A stretch of DNA of 64,000 nucleotides from Aequorivita viscosa (GTDB lineage: Bacteria > Bacteroidota > Bacteroidia > Flavobacteriales > Flavobacteriaceae): assembly GCF_900106795.1 (NCBI RefSeq), contig NZ_FNNS01000012.1:39103-103102 (forward strand). The letters run 5' to 3'. The notes under the pieces are model-generated. The model was given only the letters and a program-made list of their open reading frames with translations, was not told where the DNA came from and searched no databases. The position numbers and the translations under genes are program-made. How positions within the stretch are numbered: the stretch's first letter is position 1; every line of letters starts with the position of its first letter. Positions 7,656 through 16,443 of this stretch are shown in pieces.

Positions 7656-9362
7656 ATGCTTGATTTTAGACAAATACCGATTGGATTTTCAATCTCTGCA
7701 AGGTCTTCAAGACTTCCTGCAAGGTCTTCAAGACCTTGTAGGTATAATAATTATATCCCAGTCCTGTTTTCTGTTTTCTTTATTCTTTTCTCTTTCTTCG
7801 CAACCGCCCAGGTTACCTCCACCGTTGATTCCACTCAAATAAAAATCGGTGAGGAAATACTATACATCATCAGCGTAGAAGCAGATTCTACCGATACTGT
7901 TGTTTTTTCTGAAGAGCAAACATTTGCGCCTTTAGAAATGATTGAATCGTATAAAGTCGACACTACTTTTGAAGCTTCAAAATACCGAATAATTAAAAAA
8001 TATGGCCTCACACAGTTTGACAGCGGCCATTACACCATTCCGCAACAACGTGTCACCATCACCAACAAAACATTTTTAACAGACTCTATAAATGTAAGGG
8101 TTAACGATGTAGTTGTAGACACGACGCAGCAGAAAATGTTCGACATTAAACCTGCAATGCAAGTTAAAGCTCCTCCTTTTAACTGGATTGAACCACTAAC
8201 TTGGATACTACCGCTTATTTTAATTGTTGCTATCGCCTTATTTCTCTTCAGAAGAAAAAAACGAAGAGAGGCTGCCGAAAAGAAATTACCTCCTTATGAA
8301 GAAGCAATTGTAGCCTTAAAGCAGTTAGACAACACCCAGCTTCTAAAAGAAAATAAAAGTAAGGAATACTACAGTAGCTTAACTGAAATTGTAAAACGAT
8401 ACTTAGATCGCGAAGTCGATGAAGCAGCTATGGAAAGCACCAGTGACGAGCTTATTTCACGCTTAATGATGCACAAAGATGCGGGAAATTTCGATTTTGA
8501 TACTGAAACAATCCGGAAATTAGATTCAATTTTTAAACGAGCAGATTTGGTGAAGTTTGCCAAAATGAACCAACAAGCTGGACAGGCTGAGGTGGATCGT
8601 AAAACTATTGAAGAAATTATCAATGAAACCCACGAAGTTATTCCTGAACCTACCGAGGAAGAGCTTTTGAAAAATCAAGAATACCTCGAAAAACTGAAAA
8701 AACGTCGCCAACGTAGAAAATGGATATTAGGAATTTCAGGTGTACTCGCCGCAGTTGTTTTAGCAGCCGTTATATATGGAGGAGTAACTGGATTCGACAA
8801 TTTAAAAGATAAAATTTTTGGCAATGATCTTCGCGAACTTGCTGAAGGCCGTTGGATAAAAAGTGAATACGGAAACCCAGCAGTTATTCTGGAAACCCCT
8901 GAAGTATTGATAAGAGCTGAAGTCTCTGTCACAAATGCCAATGAAAGTATCATTAAAGGACAAGATATTTTCACTTATGGTGAAATGAAGGATCCATTCT
9001 ACATTCAAGTTTCAACCATTCAATTTCAGCAAAAACAAGATATCGACCTAAACTTAGCTTTAGATTCTGTATTAGACGATTTAGAACAAAGTGGCGCTAA
9101 AAACATGATAGTTAAACGTGACGATTTTGAAACCGATAAAGGAATTAACGGATTAAAGGCTTATGGCGATTTCAACGTTCAAGTTTCAGATAACAAGGTT
9201 TTAAATGAAAAAAGCACGTATCAGTTAATGCTCTTTGCGCAAGAAAACGGTTTGCAAAAAGTTTTAATTGTTTATCAAGATGATGATAAATACGCCAAGG
9301 AAATAATTAAGCGAATGGAAGCTTCCATAGAACTCGAAATAAAACAGAAAGATGGGAAGTAA
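7656..9362 (+). CDS. Bat-operon membrane protein with DUF4381-like region
   Basis: A 568-residue protein. After a signal-like hydrophobic segment (about residues 36-50, ending FFATAQ) comes a beta-rich extracytoplasmic domain resembling the start of BatD. A first transmembrane helix lies at about 180-198, then a basic cytoplasmic helical region (DUF4381-like: YYSSLTEIVKRYLDRE), a second helix near 357-377, and a C-terminal extracytoplasmic domain. The only ATG for the frame is 7656, which gives an odd 33-residue N-region encoded largely by palindromic spacer repeats (7696-7742). The gene overlaps batA by 11 bp. The specific function is unknown; position implies a membrane component of the Bat complex. 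Confidence 0.75.
   Translation: MLDFRQIPIGFSISARSSRLPARSSRPCRYNNYIPVLFSVFFILFSFFATAQVTSTVDSTQIKIGEEILYIISVEADSTDTVVFSEEQTFAPLEMIESYKVDTTFEASKYRIIKKYGLTQFDSGHYTIPQQRVTITNKTFLTDSINVRVNDVVVDTTQQKMFDIKPAMQVKAPPFNWIEPLTWILPLILIVAIALFLFRRKKRREAAEKKLPPYEEAIVALKQLDNTQLLKENKSKEYYSSLTEIVKRYLDREVDEAAMESTSDELISRLMMHKDAGNFDFDTETIRKLDSIFKRADLVKFAKMNQQAGQAEVDRKTIEEIINETHEVIPEPTEEELLKNQEYLEKLKKRRQRRKWILGISGVLAAVVLAAVIYGGVTGFDNLKDKIFGNDLRELAEGRWIKSEYGNPAVILETPEVLIRAEVSVTNANESIIKGQDIFTYGEMKDPFYIQVSTIQFQQKQDIDLNLALDSVLDDLEQSGAKNMIVKRDDFETDKGINGLKAYGDFNVQVSDNKVLNEKSTYQLMLFAQENGLQKVLIVYQDDDKYAKEIIKRMEASIELEIKQKDGK
7696..7742 (+). repeat. Palindromic spacer repeat inside the 5' end of a reading frame
   Basis: A partial copy (7696-7715) and a full copy (7716-7742) of a palindrome whose arms are CCTGCAAGGTCTT and AAGACCTTGTAGG. 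Related copies lie at 11449-11476 and, diverged, at 11492-11520. Such repeats are usually intergenic in flavobacteria; here they are translated as part of the preceding CDS unless that gene starts further downstream. Confidence 0.75.
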
Positions 9363-10356
9363 TTTCGAATTTGTAAATCCGCAATTATTCTGGTTGTTCC
9401 TACTACTTCCAGTGCTTGTGCTGTGGTATTTATGGAAGCGGAAACAACAAACAGCTACCTTGAGAATATCGAGTATTCAAGGCTTTAAAACCGGAAAAAA
9501 CTGGTTGGCTCAGTTAAAACCGATATTGTTTGCACTTCGGCTTTTGGCACTTTCGGCAATTATCGTGGCCATGGCGAGACCTAGAACGGTAGACGAAACA
9601 ACTAAAACCAAAACTACTCGTGGTATAGACATCGTTATGGCGATGGACCTTTCGGCCAGTATGTTGGCGCGTGATTTAAAGCCTAATCGTTTGGAAGCCT
9701 TAAAAACGACCGTGGCTAAATTTATTCAAGGCAGGCCAAATGACCGTATTGGCTTGGTAGAATATGCCGGGGAAAGTTACACAAGAACGCCACTTACAAG
9801 CGATAAAAACCTTTTGCTGTCCTCGATTAAAAGTATGGAATACAATACTACAATCGAAGGAGGAACAGCTATTGGTTCGGGTTTAGCCACTGCCGTAAAC
9901 CGATTAAAAGACAGTCGTGCGAAAAGCAAGGTTATTATTTTATTGACAGATGGAGTGAATAATTCAGGTTTTATAGATCCAAAAATCGCAAGTGAATTGG
10001 CTGTGGAATTTGGAATTAAAGTCTACACCATCGGTATTGGAAGCAACGGGATGGCAATGTCGCCCATTGCAATACGCCCAGATGGCGGATTCCAATATGG
10101 AAATGTACAGGTTGAAATTGATGAACAGTTAATGAAAGATATAGCCGATAGAACCGGAGGTCAATATTTTAGAGCAACCGATAATGAAAAGCTTGAAAAG
10201 ATTTATGAAGAAATAAATAAACTGGAAAAAACCGATATCGAAGAATTCAAATACACAAACTATAACGAAATGTTCCGCTTTTGGGTCATTTTGGGTTTGA
10301 TCTTGATTGGATTGGAATTCATACTTCGAATAACACTATTTAAAGGCTTTTTATAA
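9352..10356 (+). CDS. batA: VWA domain protein BatA
   Basis: A 334-residue membrane-anchored von Willebrand factor A protein. N-terminal hydrophobic segments lie at about 10-28 and 56-76. A VWA domain follows, with an intact MIDAS start (MAMDLSASM, about 92-100) and TPLTSDK, and a final transmembrane helix lies at about 308-327. This is the BatA arrangement known from the Bacteroides aerotolerance (Bat) operon. The ATG overlaps the end of the previous gene by 11 bp, implying coupled translation. It probably binds a metal and a partner protein on the face of the inner membrane. The family's early link to oxygen tolerance in Bacteroides is not settled. Confidence 0.92.
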   Translation: MGSNFEFVNPQLFWLFLLLPVLVLWYLWKRKQQTATLRISSIQGFKTGKNWLAQLKPILFALRLLALSAIIVAMARPRTVDETTKTKTTRGIDIVMAMDLSASMLARDLKPNRLEALKTTVAKFIQGRPNDRIGLVEYAGESYTRTPLTSDKNLLLSSIKSMEYNTTIEGGTAIGSGLATAVNRLKDSRAKSKVIILLTDGVNNSGFIDPKIASELAVEFGIKVYTIGIGSNGMAMSPIAIRPDGGFQYGNVQVEIDEQLMKDIADRTGGQYFRATDNEKLEKIYEEINKLEKTDIEEFKYTNYNEMFRFWVILGLILIGLEFILRITLFKGFL

Positions 10357-10392
10357 ATTCAGAAAATCCAATAACCATTAACTAAATATAAA

Positions 10393-11439
10393 GTGTACCA
10401 ACTAGAGCAACCCATATATTTCTACATTCTCTTCGCCATTCCGGTGGTGGTGATTCTGTTTTCAATGGTTATGGTTTGGAAAAGATCGGTGCAAAAACGA
10501 TTTATAGATAAAGAGCTGCTTAAAAAACTGAGTCCCAATCGGTCTACGTTTAAATCTATACTAAAGATTTTTGTTCTTTGCCTCGCCATCGCTTGCCTTA
10601 GTTTTGCATTGGTCAATCCAAAAATAGGAACCAAGCTCGAAACGGTAAAACGGCAAGGAGTAGACATTGTTTTTGCTTTGGATGTTTCAAAAAGTATGTT
10701 GGTAGAAGATATCGCGCCAAATCGTATCGATAAATCAAAACAGCTCATCACCCAAATAATAAATAACCTAGCGGGCGATAGAATTGGAATTATCGGATAT
10801 GCCGGAAGTGCATTCCCGCAAGTTCCAATTACCACCGATTTTGCAGCGGCAAAGTTATTTTTGAGTAGCATGAATACCGATATGGTTTCTTCGCAAGGAA
10901 CTGCTATCACCGAAGCTATCGAACTTGCCCAAACTTTTTATAACGATGAAGGACAAACAAACCGGGTGTTATTCCTGATTTCAGATGGAGAAGACCACGG
11001 CGGAAACATCGCTAAAATCGCAGAAGAGGCAGCCGAAGTGGGAATTCGCATCTATCCAATTGGTGTAGGAACTGTGGAAGGCGGACCTATTCCTATAAAA
11101 CGGAATGGTGTTCTTCAGCATTACCTCCGTGACAATAACAACGAGCAAGTTATCAGCCGATTAGGTGAAGAAACTCTTAAAGAGATTGCAAAAATCACCA
11201 ATGGGGAGTATCTTGACGGCTCAAATACCAAAGATGTGGTGGATCGTGTAAAAACAATCCTGAATGCAATGGATAAACAGGAATTCGAAGCAAAACAATT
11301 TACCGATTTTAAAGATCAATTTCAGTGGTTTTTGGCTGGGGCATTATTTTTGCTGGTATTAGATATATTCTTTTTAGAACGAAAAACAGCGTGGCTAGAA
11401 CGATTGAATTTGTTTAACGAAAAGAAGAAATCAACTTAA
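10393..11439 (+). CDS. batB: VWA domain protein BatB
   Basis: A 348-residue paralogue of BatA. It has two N-terminal hydrophobic segments (about 7-27 and 54-74), a VWA domain with MIDAS DVSKS in IVFALDVSKSM, and a C-terminal helix near 311-330. The start is GTG at 10393, followed by YQLEQPIYFY, which fits family members; no in-frame ATG gives that N-terminus. It lies 36 bp after batA. Having both VWA genes in tandem is the usual arrangement in this operon. Confidence 0.92.
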   Translation: MYQLEQPIYFYILFAIPVVVILFSMVMVWKRSVQKRFIDKELLKKLSPNRSTFKSILKIFVLCLAIACLSFALVNPKIGTKLETVKRQGVDIVFALDVSKSMLVEDIAPNRIDKSKQLITQIINNLAGDRIGIIGYAGSAFPQVPITTDFAAAKLFLSSMNTDMVSSQGTAITEAIELAQTFYNDEGQTNRVLFLISDGEDHGGNIAKIAEEAAEVGIRIYPIGVGTVEGGPIPIKRNGVLQHYLRDNNNEQVISRLGEETLKEIAKITNGEYLDGSNTKDVVDRVKTILNAMDKQEFEAKQFTDFKDQFQWFLAGALFLLVLDIFFLERKTAWLERLNLFNEKKKST

Positions 11440-11448
11440 TTAATATTT

Positions 11449-11520
11449 CCTGCAAGATTTTCAAAACCTTGTAGGTCTGAAAAAGTTGTTTCCTGCTTGG
11501 ACTCAAAAATCTTTTAGGTC
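11449..11520 (+). repeat. Two palindromic spacer repeats between batB and batC
   Basis: The copy at 11449-11476 has arms CCTGCAAGATTTT and AAAACCTTGTAGG, and a diverged copy follows at 11492-11520. They belong to the same family as 7716-7742. The hairpins could shape the batBC messenger or simply be selfish repeats. Confidence 0.65.
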
Positions 11521-11546
11521 TTAAAAAAACTGGATAATTTGAAAAA

Positions 11547-12407
11547 ATGAACATTTCACTAAAGAAAATATCAAAGTTTGATTTTGGCAAAACCGCACTG
11601 TTGGTTTTGTTGCTCATTCCTTTTTTCTCATTTTCTCAACAAACGAAAGAACAAGAAAAAGAAATAAAAGCCTCGCAGAATTACCTTAGTGAAGCACAGC
11701 AGTCACTTCAAAAGGAAAAATTTGCCGAAGCCGAAGCAGATTACCGAAAAGCCATTTCCTTAAATCCTAAAAGTGAAGTTGCAAAATACAACTTGGGAAC
11801 GGCTTATTATGGAAAAGAAAAAAATGCAGAAGCAATGTTGCGTTTTAAACAAGCGGCAACAACAGCGACAACAAAGGCACAGAAACACCAAGCCTTCCAT
11901 AATTTGGGAAACACTTTTATGAACGAAAAGAAATATCAGGAAGCGGTAGAATCGTATAAAAATGCACTCAGAAACAATCCTAACGACGACCAAACCCGAT
12001 ATAATCTAGCTTTAGCGAAAGACATGCTCGAAAAAAATCCACCGCCACCAGAAGACAAGGACGATAAAAAAGAGGATAACAAAGACAATAAAGAGCAAGA
12101 AAAAGATCGAGACCAAAAGGATCAAGATAAAAAAGAAGGCGACGAAGGAGAAGAGAAAGAAGATAAAGATAAAGGAGACGAAAAAGAAGATAAGCAGCAG
12201 GGAGATAAAGAAAAAGGCGAGCCAAATAAGCCAAAAGAAGAAGAGGGCGATAAGCCCCAACAACAGCAACAGGTTCCAGGGCAACTTTCGCCGCAACAAG
12301 TGAAAAGTCTCTTGGAAGCAATGAATAACGAAGAGAAAAAAGTACAGGATAAAATAAACGCCGAAATGCAAAAAGGCGTAAAAGTGAAGTCAGATAAAGA
12401 TTGGTAG
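11547..12407 (+). CDS. batC: TPR protein BatC
   Basis: A 286-residue tetratricopeptide protein. A signal-like hydrophobic stretch (about 13-30, ending FSFSQQ) is followed by TPR units between residues 40 and 150 (KFAEAEADYRKAISLNP, KYQEAVESYKNALRNNP). Then comes an extreme low-complexity tail of Lys, Glu, Asp and Gln (about 168-240) and a short conserved end (LSPQQVKSLLEAMNNEEKK). This is the BatC pattern. It is probably periplasmic and a scaffold for the VWA and BatD proteins. It lies 3 bp from batD. Confidence 0.9.
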   Translation: MNISLKKISKFDFGKTALLVLLLIPFFSFSQQTKEQEKEIKASQNYLSEAQQSLQKEKFAEAEADYRKAISLNPKSEVAKYNLGTAYYGKEKNAEAMLRFKQAATTATTKAQKHQAFHNLGNTFMNEKKYQEAVESYKNALRNNPNDDQTRYNLALAKDMLEKNPPPPEDKDDKKEDNKDNKEQEKDRDQKDQDKKEGDEGEEKEDKDKGDEKEDKQQGDKEKGEPNKPKEEEGDKPQQQQQVPGQLSPQQVKSLLEAMNNEEKKVQDKINAEMQKGVKVKSDKDW

Positions 12408-12410
12408 ATT

Positions 12411-14183
12411 ATGAAGATGAAGATATTTTTATTCCTAATTGGTTTTATGCTATATGGCGTAAATGCTTCAGCGCAAGTTCAGTTCGATGCCAAGGTGAGT
12501 AAAAACCGACTTGGGATTAATGAACGACTACGTGTAGATTTTGAAATGAATCAAGATGGCGATAACTTTAGGCCGCCTAGTTTTGAAGACTTTAGAGTAG
12601 TAGGTGGTCCAAATCAGTCCATCAGCAACTCCTGGATAAATGGGAAACGAAGCTTTTCAAAAACATATTCCTATTTTTTAGCACCGCAAAAAACAGGTAA
12701 ATTAACGATTGGCCAAGCTACTATAGATGTAAAAGGCGAAGTCTATAAAACCTCTCCCGTAGAGGTGGTGGTTACTGCGGCTGTAGATGTCCCAAAAGAT
12801 GGAAATAATGCCGATTATGTTGCGAGTGAAAACGTGCATTTAATAGCCGAAGTGTCCAAAGCCAATCCGTATTTAAATGAAGCAATAACAGTTACTTATA
12901 AGCTATATGTTTCACACGATGTGAGCATTACCAGTCAGTGGCGTGAAATAGACACCCCGAAATATGCCGATTTCTGGAGCCAAAACATCGATAATCGAAA
13001 TAATTATAAGGTGTATGAAGGAAAATACAATGGTGAAGATTATCGCTATGTAATTCTGAGAACTACTGTCCTTTATCCCCAAAAAACAGGCGAACTTGAA
13101 ATTGAACCTCTCACTCTAGATATTCCTATCGACGTACAGGGCAATCGTCGTGATATTTTTGGTCGACGTGTAATGGAGCGTGTTAATAAAACTATATCAG
13201 CCGGAAAAAGAACCATTGATGTAAAACCGCTGCCGTTAACTGGAAAACCTGACGGATTTAATGGAGCGGTAGGAGATTTTCAATTTGCAGTTACCACCAA
13301 TAAAACCACGCTGAATGCAAATGAATCCTTAGAAATGAATGTAAAAATTTCAGGAAAAGGAAATTTAAAATTGTTCACGCCACCTTCAGTAAAGTTACCA
13401 AGTTCATTGGAGGTTTATGAGCCAGAACACAGCGAAAATGTAACAACCAATATTAACGGGATGCAGGGTTCAATAGCAAATACATACACCATAGTTCCTC
13501 AGTTTAAAGGAAGTTACCCTATTCAACCTTTAACTTTTTCTTTTTTCGATCCTAAAACAGAAAAGTATAGAACAATTACATCCAAAGAATTTACTATTGA
13601 AGTTGAAAACGGTCCAGTAACGGCGAGTAGTAGCCAAACAACTCCAAATAATCACAAACAAAAGGTGGTACTCTCTCAGGATAATTTTAAATACATTAAA
13701 CTCGAAGCTAACTTAGAGCCTATTGGGCAAGAGCCATTTTTTAAATCTACCCTTTTTTGGTCGTTATTAGGTGGTCCAATGTTATTGATCCCACTATTTA
13801 TAATGGCAGGAAAAAAGCGCAAGGAGCGATTATCTGATGTAGAAGGAAATAAATTGCGAAGAGCGAACAAGCTCGCGAAAAAATACCTTTCTGAAGCTAA
13901 AAGAAATATTTCAAACCCAGTTGCCTTTTACGAAGCTTTGGAACTTGCGCTTCACAATTACTTAAAAGCAAAACTGAACATTGAAACTTCAGAAATGGAA
14001 AAAGGTTTAATTTCTGAAATGTTGCTCGAAAGAAATGTTGAAACTGAAACTGTTCACGAGTTTATCAAATTGTTGAAGAGCTGTGAGTTTGCTAGATATG
14101 CGTCAACTTCGCCTACTTCGGTTGAAAAGGATTACGCTAAATCGGTTGAGGTAATTTCAAATATTGACAAACAAATACAGTAA
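12411..14183 (+). CDS. batD: BatD family protein
   Basis: A 590-residue BatD protein. A signal peptide (residues 1-22, ending NASAQ) is followed by several extracytoplasmic beta domains (FDAKVSKNRLGINERLRVDF and the AEVSKANPYLNEAITVTYKL region are typical). A transmembrane helix near 443-465 leads to a basic cytoplasmic region of about 120 residues containing a helical YEALELALHNYL segment. It lies 3 bp after batC and 2 bp before batE. It is presumed to be the large periplasmic partner of BatA/BatB. No enzymatic motif was seen. Confidence 0.92.
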   Translation: MKMKIFLFLIGFMLYGVNASAQVQFDAKVSKNRLGINERLRVDFEMNQDGDNFRPPSFEDFRVVGGPNQSISNSWINGKRSFSKTYSYFLAPQKTGKLTIGQATIDVKGEVYKTSPVEVVVTAAVDVPKDGNNADYVASENVHLIAEVSKANPYLNEAITVTYKLYVSHDVSITSQWREIDTPKYADFWSQNIDNRNNYKVYEGKYNGEDYRYVILRTTVLYPQKTGELEIEPLTLDIPIDVQGNRRDIFGRRVMERVNKTISAGKRTIDVKPLPLTGKPDGFNGAVGDFQFAVTTNKTTLNANESLEMNVKISGKGNLKLFTPPSVKLPSSLEVYEPEHSENVTTNINGMQGSIANTYTIVPQFKGSYPIQPLTFSFFDPKTEKYRTITSKEFTIEVENGPVTASSSQTTPNNHKQKVVLSQDNFKYIKLEANLEPIGQEPFFKSTLFWSLLGGPMLLIPLFIMAGKKRKERLSDVEGNKLRRANKLAKKYLSEAKRNISNPVAFYEALELALHNYLKAKLNIETSEMEKGLISEMLLERNVETETVHEFIKLLKSCEFARYASTSPTSVEKDYAKSVEVISNIDKQIQ

Positions 14184-14185
14184 AA

Positions 14186-14944
14186 ATGAAGATGATGAAA
14201 AAGCTGCTGTACTTATCGATTTTACTTTTTTCAATTTTAAGTTTTGGTCAAAATGACAAACTTTTTGACCAAGGAAAAGAGTTGTATAAAAATGGAAAAT
14301 ACCAACAGGCTATTAATTCCTGGATGCAAATTCTGGAAAACGGTCAGACTTCCTCCGAACTTTATTTTAATATAGCGAATGCACAATATAAATTGAATCA
14401 AATTGGGCCAAGTATTTATTATTATGAAAAGGCTTTACAACTTTCGCCAAACGATTCTGATATTAAAACCAATCTCGCTTTTGCCGAAAACGCACGTATT
14501 GACGCAATCGAACCTTTACCACAATCGGTATTTACAAAATGGTATAAAAATATCGCCGACACATTTACTTATGATGGATGGGCAATTCTTGCAGTTGGGT
14601 TCTCTATAGTTTTTGTAATCTTATTTTTATTGTATTACTTCTCACATATTGAAAAGCGAAAGCGATTGTTGTTTGCCACTTCAATGCTTTCAATAGTATT
14701 GCTTTTAGGAGCCGTAACTATGGCGTTTTTAACGTACGGAGATTATTCTAAAAACCAACCTGCAATTATCTTTGCCAATCAAATTGAAGTCAAATCAGAA
14801 CCTTCTATGGGCAGCAATTCCGCTTTTGTGCTTCACGAAGGAACCAAAGTTCAAATTATGGCGCAAGACGGTAATTGGTTCAGAATTTCTCTAGCCGACG
14901 GAAAAGATGGATGGATTCCTGCATCCGATTTAAAACAATTATAA
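14186..14944 (+). CDS. batE: BatE: TPR and SH3 domain protein
   Basis: A 252-residue protein. A signal peptide (about 1-21) is followed by two TPR units (KNGKYQQAINSWMQILENG, then YYYEKALQLSPND), two transmembrane helices (about 132-154 and 162-185) and a C-terminal bacterial SH3 domain (about 195-250, ending DGWIPASDLKQL). TPR-TM-SH3 is the classical BatE arrangement. It is the last Bat gene; the next gene has its own promoter. The SH3 domain may bind peptidoglycan or a protein ligand. Confidence 0.88.
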   Translation: MKMMKKLLYLSILLFSILSFGQNDKLFDQGKELYKNGKYQQAINSWMQILENGQTSSELYFNIANAQYKLNQIGPSIYYYEKALQLSPNDSDIKTNLAFAENARIDAIEPLPQSVFTKWYKNIADTFTYDGWAILAVGFSIVFVILFLLYYFSHIEKRKRLLFATSMLSIVLLLGAVTMAFLTYGDYSKNQPAIIFANQIEVKSEPSMGSNSAFVLHEGTKVQIMAQDGNWFRISLADGKDGWIPASDLKQL

Positions 14945-15057
14945 GGGTAGAGTTGAGGTATCTTATCTATTGTATTTTAATTAAAGGTTTTTTAGCGTGT
15001 TCTTAGGTTAAAATTCCCCAAGCATTAACCCACCGTTTGGTTTGCATTTTCTAAATC

Positions 15058-15089
15058 TTGTTCTATTTGAGAAATAAAGGTTAAATTTG
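15058..15089 (+). promoter_or_regulatory. Promoter of kbl
   Basis: TTG (15058-15060), 21 bases, TAAATTTG (15082-15089): an exact match to the Bacteroidota consensus, 32 bp before the kbl ATG. Confidence 0.6.
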
Positions 15090-15121
15090 ATTTTTATATA
15101 CACATTTTAAAACTCCAAAAA

Positions 15122-16321
15122 ATGTACGGAAAAATCAAGGAACACTTACAGAAAGAACTACAAGAAATAGAGGAAAATGGACTCTTTAAAAAAGAACGCA
15201 TTATTACTTCACCCCAAGATGCGGTTATAAAAATATCGACAGGTCAGGAGGTAATTAATTTTTGTGCAAACAACTACTTAGGGCTTTCTTCCCATCCAGA
15301 AGTAGTTCAAGCAGCCAAAGATGTTATGGATACGCATGGCTTCGGAATGTCTTCTGTCCGATTTATTTGTGGAACTCAAGATATCCATAAGGAATTGGAA
15401 AAGAAGATAGCCGATTTTTATGGTTATGAAGATACCATTCTATATGCTGCTTGTTTCGATGCTAATGGTGGTGTTTTTGAACCGCTGTTAGGCCCAGAGG
15501 ATGCAATAATTTCAGATTCATTAAACCATGCTTCCATAATTGATGGTGTAAGACTATGTAAAGCCTCTAGGTATCGCTATGAAAATAGTAATATGGAAGA
15601 GTTGGAAAAACAGCTCATCGCTTCAACTGAAAATGGAGATCGTTTCAAACTTATCGTTACAGATGGAGTTTTCTCAATGGACGGCCTTGTTGCCCCATTA
15701 GATAAAATTTGTGACCTAGCAGACAAATACAACGCTTTGGTTATGGTTGATGATTGCCACGCAACTGGATTTATCGGAAAAACAGGACGTGGAACCGGTG
15801 AGGAAAAAGGGGTAATGGACAGAGTAGATATCGTTACCGGAACACTTGGTAAAGCGCTAGGAGGTGCAATGGGCGGTTATACAACTGGTAAAAAAGAGAT
15901 AATCGAAATGCTGCGTCAGCGTTCTCGTCCTTATTTGTTTTCTAATTCTCTTGCTCCTGCAATTGTTGGTGCTTCCTTAAAAGTTTTTGAAATGCTTGAA
16001 AAAGATAATTCGCTTATCGATAAACTTACCGAAAACACAGCGTATTTTAAAGCAGGAATGAAAAAAGCCGGATTTGATATTATCGATGGGGACTCAGCAA
16101 TTGTACCGGTAATGCTTTATGATGCGAAGCTTTCTCAACAAATGGCAGATATGCTACTTGAAGAGGGTATATATGTAATTGGATTCTTCTTCCCTGTGGT
16201 GCCGAAAGATATGGCACGAATTCGAGTGCAATTATCTGCTGCTCACACTCGCGAGCATTTAGATAAAGCTATAAATGCATTTATAACTGTAGGTAAAAAA
16301 TTGAGAATAATCAACTCTTAA
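15122..16321 (+). CDS. kbl: Glycine C-acetyltransferase (2-amino-3-ketobutyrate CoA ligase)
   Basis: A 399-residue PLP-dependent alpha-oxoamine synthase that converts 2-amino-3-ketobutyrate plus CoA to glycine and acetyl-CoA, the second step of threonine breakdown. Visible features are [28 protein letters not shown], the [11 protein letters not shown]sp/His cofactor contacts, and the PLP lysine in [14 protein letters not shown]. The length matches E. coli Kbl. The partner threonine dehydrogenase gene is not adjacent. The related KAS enzymes (BioF, SPT) are less likely because the N-terminus and length match Kbl closely. Confidence 0.93.
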   Translation: MYGKIKEHLQKELQEIEENGLFKKERIITSPQDAVIKISTGQEVINFCANNYLGLSSHPEVVQAAKDVMDTHGFGMSSVRFICGTQDIHKELEKKIADFYGYEDTILYAACFDANGGVFEPLLGPEDAIISDSLNHASIIDGVRLCKASRYRYENSNMEELEKQLIASTENGDRFKLIVTDGVFSMDGLVAPLDKICDLADKYNALVMVDDCHATGFIGKTGRGTGEEKGVMDRVDIVTGTLGKALGGAMGGYTTGKKEIIEMLRQRSRPYLFSNSLAPAIVGASLKVFEMLEKDNSLIDKLTENTAYFKAGMKKAGFDIIDGDSAIVPVMLYDAKLSQQMADMLLEEGIYVIGFFFPVVPKDMARIRVQLSAAHTREHLDKAINAFITVGKKLRIINS

Positions 16322-16378
16322 ACCCAACAATTTCGCATTAATCGTGTCTGTTTTAGGAAAACTTTATCAAATTTGCTT

Positions 16379-16408
16379 TTGTAGATACACTTTAACAACC
16401 TACTTTTG
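16379..16408 (+). promoter_or_regulatory. Strong promoter of the OmpA gene
   Basis: TTG (16379-16381), exactly 19 bases, TACTTTTG (16401-16408): a textbook flavobacterial promoter. The leader to the ATG at 16444 is about 30 nt. A strong promoter fits an abundant outer-membrane protein. Confidence 0.7.
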
Positions 16409-16443
16409 CCTTTAATTAACACTTAAAAATTAAACAATCGAAT

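Noticed and set aside
10422..10910. 162-residue minus-strand ORF
   Set aside because: Antisense shadow of batB.
11980..12371. Hydrophobic antisense ORFs of 113 and 119 residues
   Set aside because: Artefact of the Lys/Glu/Asp-rich batC tail; the antisense of such DNA reads as Phe/Leu-rich.
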